A stretch of 64,000 bases of DNA from Planctomycetota bacterium. Its GTDB lineage: Bacteria > Planctomycetota > J058 > JAJDCQ01. Where the stretch lies: positions 1-64,000 of the forward strand of contig JAJDCQ010000091.1 of the NCBI GenBank assembly GCA_029260755.1, in the 5' to 3' direction. Made by a program: the position numbers and the translations under genes. Of the stretch, positions 34,864-42,773 are shown one piece after another. The notes beneath the pieces were generated by a model. It did no database searches. It saw only the letters and a list, made by a program, of their open reading frames with translations, and was not told where the DNA came from. Positions within the stretch are counted from its first letter, which is position 1, and every line of letters starts with the position of its first letter.

Positions 34864-35747
34864 GGCGATCCACCCGCGGCGCGCTGCCGGGCCCGCTCGG
34901 CCTTGGCGCGGGCGCGCTCGTCGATGCCGTCTCGGATCGCGCGGAGATCGCGTCGCCCGATCGGGCCTCCGCCCGCCGCGCGGTAGGCGCGGAGACCCTG
35001 GAGGAGCGCGCGGACCGGGACGTAGTCCGGCAGGTCGGCGACGTGGGTGAGATGGCGCACGCGCCGCGCGTGGCCGACCGAGCCGGTGAGGTGGATCCCG
35101 TCCCAGTCGATGAGGGCGACGGCGAACCCATCGAGCGACCCGTCGTGGCCCCGCACGAGGACGTTCTGCGCCGCGAGGTCGTCGGGGTCGACGCCGGCGG
35201 CGTGAAGAGTCGCGAGGAACCGCCCGACCGCCCGCGCGAGGCGGCGCCGCTCGCGGTCCGGCTCGGAGCCCGGCGCCGCGTCGGCGTAGCGTCGGAGCCA
35301 GAGGTAGAGCATCTCGGCGTCGTCGCCGAAGTGCTCGGCGAGGAGGAAGGGCCGGGCGTCCGCCGTCCGGACGACGTGGGCGAGCGGCGCGGGGACGGGA
35401 ACGCCGCGCTCGACGCAGGCGAGGCCGGCGGCGAAGGCGACCCGCGCCCTGTCGCCGCGGAGGAACCTCCCGAGGCGGGACCCCGCCCAGCGCCGGATCC
35501 CCTTGCCGGGGAGATACTCCTTCACGACGACGTCGAGGTCGCCGGCGCGGACCCGGGTGAGGCGCGTCTTGCGCGAGAGATGGAGGAGCGGGCCGCGAAT
35601 GTCCATCGGCGGGGCGTCGCTCTCCGCGAGGAGGCGCTCGAGGAGCGCGTCGTGCTCGGCGATCGCCGCCGCGATGGCGGGTGCGTCGAGCGCCGCTCCG
35701 GGCGCGAACGTGATCGACAGGGCATCCCCGTCGCTAGACGACATCAC
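34860..35747 (-). CDS. Lipopolysaccharide kinase (WaaP/Kdo kinase)-like protein
   Basis: 295 residues with a small kinase fold: RGPLLHLSRKTRLTRV, the ATP-binding Lys76 in VVVKEY, the catalytic segment GVDPDDLAAQNVLV (Asp190, Asn195), and the metal-binding ALIDWDG (Asp214). Spacing fits the WaaP/InaA/Kdo kinase group, which phosphorylates sugars of the LPS core. In the catalytic loop the usual His before DL is Asp (DDL), a variation to note. It is sandwiched between two glycosyltransferase genes, overlapping both (14 and 4 bases), which supports a role in decorating the same glycan. Start ATG at 35747; a second ATG follows immediately. Confidence 0.75.
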   Translation of the reverse strand: MMSSSDGDALSITFAPGAALDAPAIAAAIAEHDALLERLLAESDAPPMDIRGPLLHLSRKTRLTRVRAGDLDVVVKEYLPGKGIRRWAGSRLGRFLRGDRARVAFAAGLACVERGVPVPAPLAHVVRTADARPFLLAEHFGDDAEMLYLWLRRYADAAPGSEPDRERRRLARAVGRFLATLHAAGVDPDDLAAQNVLVRGHDGSLDGFAVALIDWDGIHLTGSVGHARRVRHLTHVADLPDYVPVRALLQGLRAYRAAGGGPIGRRDLRAIRDGIDERARAKAERARQRAAGGSP

Positions 35748-37023
35748 GGATGGCCTCGAGGGCGCGGGCGACCGCGTCGGCGCTCGGACGTCCGTCGTCG
35801 GAGCGGGCGCGATCGTCGAGGACGAGTCGGATCACCTTGTCCGGAAGGCGAACCCGGTCGCGGAGCGGGTCGACGACGCCGGGCTCGGCGAGGGTGACGA
35901 GGAGGTCCGCCTTCCGGGCGAGCGCGTCGACCGCTCGGGCGTGCCGGTCGCGGTCGGTCTCGGTCGACGCCGCGCCAGGAGGGACCGTGATGAGGATCCG
36001 GACCTGCGCGGCGTCGAGGAAGCGGGGGCGGGGCGCGCCGGACGCCGGCGTTCCGACCACGACGAAGCTCAGGTCGAGCCCCTCGGGGCCGCAGCTCTCC
36101 GGGCCGAGGACGCCCGGGATCGGCGCCGAGAAGCGCTCGGTCAGGACGGAGGTCAGGGTCGAGGCGATCGGATCGCGGACCGGATCGATCGCGGACGCGA
36201 AGTCGCTCCACTCGCGCGGGATGAGGCCGCGGGTGCACCGGGCGAGGTAGAAGCCGCGGCTGAAGTAGGGCTCGTTCGGGCAGTCGCGAACGCGACCGGC
36301 GAAGCTCGCCTGGGGTGGATGCCAGAGATGGGCGCAGCGGGCCACGTCGAACGCCGAACCCGGACGGATCCCGTGGCGCATGAGCCGCCGGCCGAGATCG
36401 TCATCCTCGTGGCCCCAGCCGACGTAGCGCTCGTCGAGGCCGTTCACCGCCTCGAGGTCGGACCGCCAGGCGGCGGCGTTCGCGGTGATGAGCTTGGGCC
36501 GCCCCTTCTTGATTCCCGTGACCGAGTAGAGCTTGATCTTGCGCGCGCTCTTGCGCACCCGGCGAAGCTCCTCGCGGGTCGGGAGCTCCTCGTGGCGGCC
36601 GGCGGCCACGTCCGCCGGAGTCAGGGCGTCGCACGGGTCCTTGTCGAGGAAGTGCCGCTCCCCGACGAAGAAACGTCCCGGCGCGGCGAGGGCGGCGTGC
36701 CGGGCGAGGAAGTCCTCGAACGGGATGCAGTCGCCGTCGAGGAAGACGACGTAATCGCCCTTCGCCACGCGGAGCCCGAGGTTTCGGGCGGCGGCGGCCC
36801 GGAACCCGTCGTCCTCGTGGCGGCAGTGCTCGAGGTCGACCTCGGGGTGGGCGACGCGGAAGTCCTCGACGGCCTCGGCGGTCGAGCGCCCCGAGCCGTC
36901 ATCGCACACCTTCACCTCGAACGGCGGCGCCTCCCGCTGCCGGGCGAGTCCCTCGAGGACCAGCCGGAGCTCGCGCGCGCGCTCGTAGGTCGAGACGATG
37001 ACAGTCAGCAGCTCGGGGGCCAT
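35734..37023 (-). CDS. GT2-type glycosyltransferase with galactosyltransferase-like C-terminus
   Basis: 429 residues. A GT-A domain (about 5-240) begins LLTVIVSTYERARELRLVLE, has CDDGSG near 40, the metal-binding DGD at 96-98 in VVFLDGDCIPF, and GWGHEDDDLGRRL (about 202-214), the signature of the galactosyltransferase C-domain family. The last 180 residues form an additional domain (LDLSFVVVGTPASG, KADLLVTLAEPGVVDPLRD) that may be a degraded second domain. It should transfer a sugar from a nucleotide donor. The ATG at 37023 matches the family start but has no ribosome site; a TATACT box lies only nine bases upstream, so the mRNA may be almost leaderless. First gene of the glycan operon. Confidence 0.82.
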   Translation of the reverse strand: MAPELLTVIVSTYERARELRLVLEGLARQREAPPFEVKVCDDGSGRSTAEAVEDFRVAHPEVDLEHCRHEDDGFRAAAARNLGLRVAKGDYVVFLDGDCIPFEDFLARHAALAAPGRFFVGERHFLDKDPCDALTPADVAAGRHEELPTREELRRVRKSARKIKLYSVTGIKKGRPKLITANAAAWRSDLEAVNGLDERYVGWGHEDDDLGRRLMRHGIRPGSAFDVARCAHLWHPPQASFAGRVRDCPNEPYFSRGFYLARCTRGLIPREWSDFASAIDPVRDPIASTLTSVLTERFSAPIPGVLGPESCGPEGLDLSFVVVGTPASGAPRPRFLDAAQVRILITVPPGAASTETDRDRHARAVDALARKADLLVTLAEPGVVDPLRDRVRLPDKVIRLVLDDRARSDDGRPSADAVARALEAIRDVV

Positions 37024-37032
37024 GACGCCCCG

Positions 37033-37038
37033 AGTATA
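37033..37038 (-). promoter_or_regulatory. Possible -10 box for the glycan operon
   Basis: TATACT on the minus strand ends nine bases before the ATG of the GT2-type gene. A transcription start six to seven bases downstream would leave a leader of about three bases. The -35 region is poor (CTGGCG at 17-base spacing). Confidence 0.3.
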
Positions 37039-37120
37039 AAGTCCGGCGAGGGGGGCGCCAGCCGCGATCGGGTCTCTCGGATCGTGGAATCCACCATGGT
37101 CCGTTCGGGGCACCCCATGC

Positions 37121-37149
37121 TTGACTTAGGCACGTTGTGCTGTTAGAGT
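37121..37149 (+). promoter_or_regulatory. Sigma70-like promoter of the nucleotide-scavenging operon
   Basis: TTGACT (37121-37126) and TAGAGT (37144-37149) are separated by exactly 17 bases, five and four matches to the consensus. The nucleotidase start is at 37238, giving a leader of about 80 bases. The leader contains a stable hairpin CCGGGCC-AGCG-GGCCCGG and a second short one (TCTCG-CGG-CGAGA). Confidence 0.6.
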
Positions 37150-37237
37150 TACCGCCCTTTGCGCCGGGCCAGCGGGCCCGGATCGGCTCTCGGCTCGCGA
37201 CGGCAGTCTCGCGGCGAGAGTCGTCCTAGTACCTTGA

Positions 37238-38866
37238 ATGGTCGGGACATCGGACGATCGAGGCCGATCACCCCGACCTCCCGGGAGCGCGCTCTTGCGT
37301 CTCGCTCGTTCCGCGACGCGCCGGCCATCGCCGGTAGCCGTCCTCGTAGCTGCTGCAAGCTGCTTTTTGGTCGCGTCTTCGGTCGCTCGCGGCGACGAGA
37401 CGACCATCACCATTGCTCATACCAATGACATCCACGGTCGCGTCTACCCCGTTCCGGGTCGCTGGGTGCGGCGCGAGAACCCACCGCCGATGGGCGGATT
37501 CGAGGCGCTGGCCCATGCCGTCAAAGGGCTTCGACGCGATGCCGCCGAGGCCGGCGAGGGCTTCCTCCTCCTCGACGGGGGCGATGTCTTTCAGGGGACG
37601 CCCGAGGGCAACCTCACGAAGGGTCGCCTGATCATCGAGCTCATGAACGAGCTCCGCTACGACGCGGCCGCCCTCGGAAACCACGAGCTCGACTACGGTG
37701 AGGACGTCGCCCGCGACCTCGCCGAGCGGGCGACCTTCCCGTTCCTGGCGTCGAACTGCCTCGAGACCGAGACCGAGCAGCGACCGAAGTGGCTGAAGGG
37801 CCACATCATCAAGAAGACCGCCGGGGTGAACGTCGGGATCGTTGGGCTCACGACCTCGCAGATGAACATCCTCGTCACTCCCGAGATGCTGGTCGGCCTG
37901 AAGTTCCCCGGCGAGGAGCACTGGGCGCGCCGCAGCATCCGGGCGGCCCGGCGCGAGGGCGCCGACGCGATCGTGATCGTCGCGCACTGCGGCGCCGGGG
38001 TCGAACGTCGCCTGATGGGCAAGCTCGTCGCGGGCGACATCGTCGGCATGGTCGGCGGGCACAGCCACAGCCGCGTGTCGGGTCGCTACGTCGAGAGCGG
38101 GGCGCCGATCGCGCAGGCCGGCAGCGGGTGCACGAACCTCGGCGTCATGCGCCTGACGATCGATCGGGCGAAGCGTCAGCTCGTCCGCGCCCACAGCGAG
38201 CTCCGGCAGCTCCCCGCCGAGGGCGTCTCGGAAGACGGTGTGAAGGAGATCATCGCGCGCTACGCGCCCGAGATCGACGCCGTCATGAACGAGCCGGTCG
38301 GCCGGCTCGAGGAGGCGCTCTCGCGCCGGCGCGGCCACGGGAGCAGCCCGCTCGGGACGCTCCTCGCCGACATCATGCGCGAGAGCGCCGGCACGGACAT
38401 CGCCTTCCACAACAAGGGCGGGATCCGCGCGAACCTGGCCGCGGGCGACCTCGTCCTGCGCGACCTCTACCAGGTCAGCCCGTTCGACAACACGATCTTC
38501 ACCCTGACCCTGACCGGCGCCGAGGTGGCCGCCTGCATCGAGCAGCACGTCGACCGGCCGGCCGGCGGCCTCGAGGTGAGCGGGATGACCGCGCGGGTCA
38601 CCTCGAAGGGTGAGAAGGGCGAGCACGTCCTCGCGATCGAGGTCGGCGGCAAGCCGCTCGACCCCGAGGCGAGCTACACGGTCGCCACGAACAACTTCCT
38701 GGCCGGCGGCGGCGACGGGCACGCGGTGCTCGGCGGCGGTCGCGACCGCAAGGACACCAAGACGCTGTTGCGCGACGCGACGGTGGCCTGGTTCAAGAAG
38801 CACTCGCCCGTCCGCCATCAGTTCGAGCAGCGGATCCGGGTCGAGAACGAAGGAGGCGGCCGGTGA
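37238..38866 (+). CDS. Exported 5'-nucleotidase / UDP-sugar hydrolase (UshA-type)
   Basis: 542 residues. A signal or anchor helix at about 33-50 (VAVLVAAASCFLVASSVARG) puts it outside the cytoplasm. The metallophosphatase domain has AHTNDIHGR (Asp64, His66), GGDVFQGTPEGN, GNHELDYG, VIVAHCGAG and GGHSHS, the full set of dimetal ligands. The C-terminal 5'-nucleotidase domain (from about 355) has the adenosine-binding GGIRANLAAGD and VSPFDNTIFT. It should strip phosphate from external nucleotides to give nucleosides for the transporter encoded next (GTGA overlap). ATG at 37238 has no strong ribosome site; a TTG at 37294 with GGGAG upstream would still keep the signal helix. Confidence 0.92.
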   Translation: MVGTSDDRGRSPRPPGSALLRLARSATRRPSPVAVLVAAASCFLVASSVARGDETTITIAHTNDIHGRVYPVPGRWVRRENPPPMGGFEALAHAVKGLRRDAAEAGEGFLLLDGGDVFQGTPEGNLTKGRLIIELMNELRYDAAALGNHELDYGEDVARDLAERATFPFLASNCLETETEQRPKWLKGHIIKKTAGVNVGIVGLTTSQMNILVTPEMLVGLKFPGEEHWARRSIRAARREGADAIVIVAHCGAGVERRLMGKLVAGDIVGMVGGHSHSRVSGRYVESGAPIAQAGSGCTNLGVMRLTIDRAKRQLVRAHSELRQLPAEGVSEDGVKEIIARYAPEIDAVMNEPVGRLEEALSRRRGHGSSPLGTLLADIMRESAGTDIAFHNKGGIRANLAAGDLVLRDLYQVSPFDNTIFTLTLTGAEVAACIEQHVDRPAGGLEVSGMTARVTSKGEKGEHVLAIEVGGKPLDPEASYTVATNNFLAGGGDGHAVLGGGRDRKDTKTLLRDATVAWFKKHSPVRHQFEQRIRVENEGGGR

Positions 38867-40824
38867 CTTGGGCCAGCCGGGCCGCCACGGCGGTTCTCAT
38901 TCTCGGGATCGCGGTGACCCTGACGGGCGCCGTGGTGACGTTCATGGAGCCGGAGCGGGCCCTCGCCCAGGAGGCCGCGCCGCCCCCCGATGACGGCGGC
39001 GAAGCGACGCCGGTCCCCGCGTCGACCGCGACGACGATGGACATAGCGTCGCTCCAGAAGGTGGCGATCGGGACGCGGCTGCGGGCGCTGTTCTTCGGGA
39101 CGACGTTCCTCCTCGGGATCGCGCTGCTCCTCTCGTCGAACCGCAAGAAGATCCAGCTCCGGACGGTCGCCACCGGTCTCGGGCTCCAGATGTTCTTCGT
39201 GATCGTCCTGCTCTGGACCTGGCCGGGCATGTTCTTCTTCACCAAGGCCAAGGACCTGGTCCACCGGCTCCTCTCGTTCACGAACGTCGGCACCGACTTC
39301 CTGTTCGGCCCGCTCTTCCGGCTCAATGCCGACGCCAACGCGAGCCTCGACGCGCTCAAGGACTCGACGATCGCGCCCGGCGGCCCCTACTCGATGATCG
39401 ACCAGTCGACGGGCGAGCCGACCGCGTTCCTGATCGTTTTCGCCGTCCAGGTGCTGCCCACGATCATCTTCTTCTCGTCGCTCATGGCGGTCCTCTACCA
39501 CCTCGGGATCATGCAGCTCCTCGTCCGCGGCGTCGCCTGGGTGATGCTCCGGGTGATGCGCACGAGCGGCAGCGAGAGCCTGAGCTGCTCGGCGAACATC
39601 TTCGTCGGACAGACCGAGGCGCCGCTCATGATCCGGCCCTACCTGAACTCGGCGACCCAGTCCGAGCTGATGGCCGTCATGACCGGCGGCTTCGCCACCG
39701 TCGCCGGCGGCGTCATGGCCGCCTACGTCTCGTTCGGCGCCGACGCCGGTCACCTCATGGCCGCGAGCGTCATGAGCGCGCCGGCGGCGCTGGTCGTCGC
39801 GAAGATCATGATGCCCGAGACCGAGGAGAGCCCGACCAAGGGCGACGTCACGGTCCACGTCGAGAAGACGACGGCGAACGTCATCGACGCCGCGGCGACC
39901 GGCGCGGGCGACGGCCTCAAGCTGGCCGCGAACGTCGGCGCGATGCTCCTCGCGTTCATCGCGCTCGTCGCGATGTTCAACTTCTTCCTCGGCGAGATCT
40001 GCGACGGGATCTACTGGGTCCTCGGCGCCGAGGGATGGCCGCGGGTGAACCTCGCCATGATCTTCGGCTGGGTCTTCTCGCCGCTCGCGTTCGCCATGGG
40101 CGCGAGCTGGAACGACGCCACGGCCCTCGGGAACCTGCTCGGGACCAAGGTGGCCGTCAACGAGTTCCTCGCGTTCATCAACCTGGCCGGCGTGCGCGGC
40201 GAGATCCATCCGCACACGTTCATCATCGCCACCTACGCCCTGTGCGGGTTCGCGAACTTCTCGTCGATCGCGATCCAGATCGGCGGAATCTCCGCGATCG
40301 CGCCCGAGCGCCGGCAGGACCTCGCCCGGCTCGGCATGAAGGCGATGATCGCCGGCGCGATCGCGAGCTGGCTCACCGCGACGATGGCCGGCGTCTTCGC
40401 GACGCCGACGGCGAACGACTTCGACCTCCACTACGACGCGCGCATCACGGCGCGGGTCGGCGCCGATCGGTGGTCGGAGGTGGTCGAGACGGCCGAGCGC
40501 GGGCTCGCGAACGCCACGATCGAGAAGAAGGCCGCCGAGGAGGCGCTGACCTCCTGGCGGGCCAAGAACGACGGCGAAGCGCCCGAGTATCTGACCAAGG
40601 CGGTGGCCCGCTGGACCGCCCAGGTCGCCTCCTACGGGGGCCGCGTCGCGACCTTCGACGAGACGGTCGCGGCCCGGTTCGCGACCCTCGCCGCGCAGGC
40701 GGCGAAGCTCGAGGCGGACGGCGAGGCCGAGGAGGCCCGCGCCGTCTGGAAGACGATCCAGGGGTTCGGGATCGAGACGTACGTGCAGCAGGCCGACGCC
40801 GCCATCGCGAAGCTCGGCGGCTAG
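38863..40824 (+). CDS. Concentrative nucleoside transporter (CNT family) with long N- and C-terminal extensions
   Basis: 653 residues. The CNT core (about 70-520) has many membrane helices and the family motifs CSANIFVGQTEAPLMIRPYL and TGGFATVAGGVMAAYVSFGA, then AFAMGASWNDATALGNLLG and GFANFSSIAIQIGGI (nucleoside and cation-binding helices). It should import nucleosides by Na+ or H+ symport. An extra N-terminal helix with an ALAQEAAPPPDDGG segment precedes the core. About 120 hydrophilic, helical residues (535-653) follow it and are not part of usual CNTs. GTG start overlapping the nucleotidase stop (GTGA). Product flows from the upstream nucleotidase and the downstream cytidine deaminase. 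Confidence 0.92.
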   Translation: MTWASRAATAVLILGIAVTLTGAVVTFMEPERALAQEAAPPPDDGGEATPVPASTATTMDIASLQKVAIGTRLRALFFGTTFLLGIALLLSSNRKKIQLRTVATGLGLQMFFVIVLLWTWPGMFFFTKAKDLVHRLLSFTNVGTDFLFGPLFRLNADANASLDALKDSTIAPGGPYSMIDQSTGEPTAFLIVFAVQVLPTIIFFSSLMAVLYHLGIMQLLVRGVAWVMLRVMRTSGSESLSCSANIFVGQTEAPLMIRPYLNSATQSELMAVMTGGFATVAGGVMAAYVSFGADAGHLMAASVMSAPAALVVAKIMMPETEESPTKGDVTVHVEKTTANVIDAAATGAGDGLKLAANVGAMLLAFIALVAMFNFFLGEICDGIYWVLGAEGWPRVNLAMIFGWVFSPLAFAMGASWNDATALGNLLGTKVAVNEFLAFINLAGVRGEIHPHTFIIATYALCGFANFSSIAIQIGGISAIAPERRQDLARLGMKAMIAGAIASWLTATMAGVFATPTANDFDLHYDARITARVGADRWSEVVETAERGLANATIEKKAAEEALTSWRAKNDGEAPEYLTKAVARWTAQVASYGGRVATFDETVAARFATLAAQAAKLEADGEAEEARAVWKTIQGFGIETYVQQADAAIAKLGG

Positions 40825-40836
40825 GAGAGCAGTCCC

Positions 40837-42246
40837 TTGAAGCGCAGTCAGCACCTCATCACCCTCGTCCTCGCCGTCGCGGCGGCGACCATCGTCGTCG
40901 GCGTCACCCTCGCGGCGCCGATCGCCGCGGCCGCGCCGGAGAGCAAGCGCCCCCGGTCGGTCGTCTACCTGATCGGCGACGGCTTCGGCCCGGTCCAGGT
41001 GACGCTCGGTCGGCTCTACGCCGGGAAGGCGCTCGCCCTCGACGGCATGGCCGTGCACGGCAGCGCGCGCACCTACTCGTTGACCGGCGCGGTCACCGAC
41101 AGCGCCGCGGCCGCGACCTCCCTCGCCTCGGGCGTGAAGACCCACAACGGCGTGATCGGTCAGGACGGCGACAAGGGCGAGGCGCCGACCGTCTTCGATG
41201 CGGCCGAGCGGGCCGGCATGGCGACCGGCGTGGTCACCTCGACCCGGGTGACTCACGCGACGCCCGCCTGCTTCTACGCCCACGCGCGGAACCGCGGCAT
41301 GGAGAACCAGATCGCCGAGCAGCTCGTCGGGAGCGACCTCGAGGTGGCGCTCGGCGGCGGCGCGCGGTTCTTCCCGGCCGAGCGGCTCGCCAAGGCGAAG
41401 GCGAACGGCTGGCGCCTCGTCCAGGACCGGAAGGCTCTCCGGGTCGAGGCGAAGCGCGGCGACAAGCTGCTCGGGCTCTTCAACGACAGCCACGTTCGCT
41501 ACGGCCTCGACCGTCGCGGCGAGGACGAGACCGAGCCGACGCTGCTCGAGATGACCGACGCGGCGCTCGACGTCCTCGGCAAGGACGGCCGCGCGTTCGC
41601 GCTCATGGTCGAGGGCGGCCGGATCGACCACGCCGGGCACGCCCACGACGCGGCGGCCATGGCCCGCGAGGCGGTCGACTTCGACGCCGTCGTCGCGCGG
41701 GTGCTGCAGCGAGCCGAGGCGGCCGGCGACTGGCTCGTCGTGATCACCGCCGACCACGCGACCGGCAACGCCGGCATCAGCGAGCGGATCGACCTCGAGG
41801 CGCTCCGGGGCGCCCGCGCGAGCGCCGAGGAGGTCTGGAACAACGTCCGCCGCGGCCACGGCGACGACTACGAGCCGAAGGCGGCCGCCCTGACCAAGCT
41901 CGCGGCCGAGCGCTGGAGCGTCGAGCTCGACGCCGACGAGGTCCGCGCCGTGATCGAGGCGAAGGGGCGCTACGAGAACGCGACCACCCTCGCCCACATC
42001 GTCAGCGAGAAGATGGGCGTCGCGTTCTTCACCCTCGATGAGCAGCGCGGGCAGCTCACCCACGGCCACGACGGCGTCGACGTCCCGGTCTGGGCGGCGG
42101 GCCCCGGAGCCGCGCGATTCAACGGAAACATGAACAACACCGAGATCCCCGGCCGGATCGAGGCGGCCCTCGGGCTCGGCGCGGGCGCCCGGTCGAGCGA
42201 GACGCCGCCGCGGCGGACCGCCCCCGGAAAGAGGCCGGTCTACTAG
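40837..42246 (+). CDS. Exported alkaline phosphatase (PhoA-type)
   Basis: 469 residues. Signal peptide 1 to about 33 (VLAVAAATIVVGVTLAAPIAA). Active-site features: VVYLIGDGF with metal-binding Asp48, nucleophile Ser89 in VTDSAAAATSLASG, EGGRIDHAGHAHD, VITADHATG, and a late LTHGHDG with the third metal histidine. It should hydrolyse phosphomonoesters in the periplasm, complementing the nucleotidase. The start is TTG at 40837, with AGGAG ending nine bases before and no better alternative. It lies 12 bases after the transporter stop and 5 bases before the cytidine deaminase start, within the same operon. Confidence 0.93.
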   Translation: MKRSQHLITLVLAVAAATIVVGVTLAAPIAAAAPESKRPRSVVYLIGDGFGPVQVTLGRLYAGKALALDGMAVHGSARTYSLTGAVTDSAAAATSLASGVKTHNGVIGQDGDKGEAPTVFDAAERAGMATGVVTSTRVTHATPACFYAHARNRGMENQIAEQLVGSDLEVALGGGARFFPAERLAKAKANGWRLVQDRKALRVEAKRGDKLLGLFNDSHVRYGLDRRGEDETEPTLLEMTDAALDVLGKDGRAFALMVEGGRIDHAGHAHDAAAMAREAVDFDAVVARVLQRAEAAGDWLVVITADHATGNAGISERIDLEALRGARASAEEVWNNVRRGHGDDYEPKAAALTKLAAERWSVELDADEVRAVIEAKGRYENATTLAHIVSEKMGVAFFTLDEQRGQLTHGHDGVDVPVWAAGPGAARFNGNMNNTEIPGRIEAALGLGAGARSSETPPRRTAPGKRPVY

Positions 42247-42251
42247 GTCCC

Positions 42252-42773
42252 ATGAGCGACAACGAACCGGACAAGACAGCGAACGGCGCTGACGCGCCCG
42301 ACGAGCAGACCGACGACGAGGCCGGCATCGACGCCGTCGTCGCGGCGGCGCGGATCGTCCGCGACCGCGCCTACGCCCCGTACAGCGAGTTCCGCGTCGG
42401 GGCGGCGGCGCTCGATACCCGCGGCGTGATCTACGCGGGCTGCAACGTCGAGAACGCGTCGTACGGCCTGACGATCTGCGCCGAGCGGGTCGCCCTCTCC
42501 CGCGCGATCGCCGAGGGCGCGGCCGAAGTGGAGCTCGTCGCGATCGTGGCCGAGAGCCGCGGCGACGACGGCCTCCCCGTCATGCCGTGCGGCGCTTGCC
42601 GGCAGGTGCTCGCCGAGCTCGCCCCGTCGGCGGTGGTGCTGCTGGAGACGGCCGACGGCAAGACGCGCGCGACGCACACCGTCGACGAGCTGCTCCCCGC
42701 GAAGTTCGACGGGAGTCAGCTCGGCGGACGCGGCAAGAAGCCCAGGGGCGGAGAAAGCGAGTCGGGCTCGTGA
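42252..42773 (+). CDS. cdd: Cytidine deaminase
   Basis: 173 residues. Converts cytidine or deoxycytidine to uridine in the cytoplasm. The CDA fold is complete: AYAPYSEFRVGAAA, GCNVENASYGLTI, zinc-binding Cys76 with catalytic Glu78 in CAER, and PCGACRQVL with Cys113 and Cys116. An acidic N-terminal extension of about 25 residues and a basic/acidic tail (about 155-173) are additions to the normal core of about 130 residues. Overlaps the permease gene (GTGA). Confidence 0.96.
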   Translation: MSDNEPDKTANGADAPDEQTDDEAGIDAVVAAARIVRDRAYAPYSEFRVGAAALDTRGVIYAGCNVENASYGLTICAERVALSRAIAEGAAEVELVAIVAESRGDDGLPVMPCGACRQVLAELAPSAVVLLETADGKTRATHTVDELLPAKFDGSQLGGRGKKPRGGESESGS

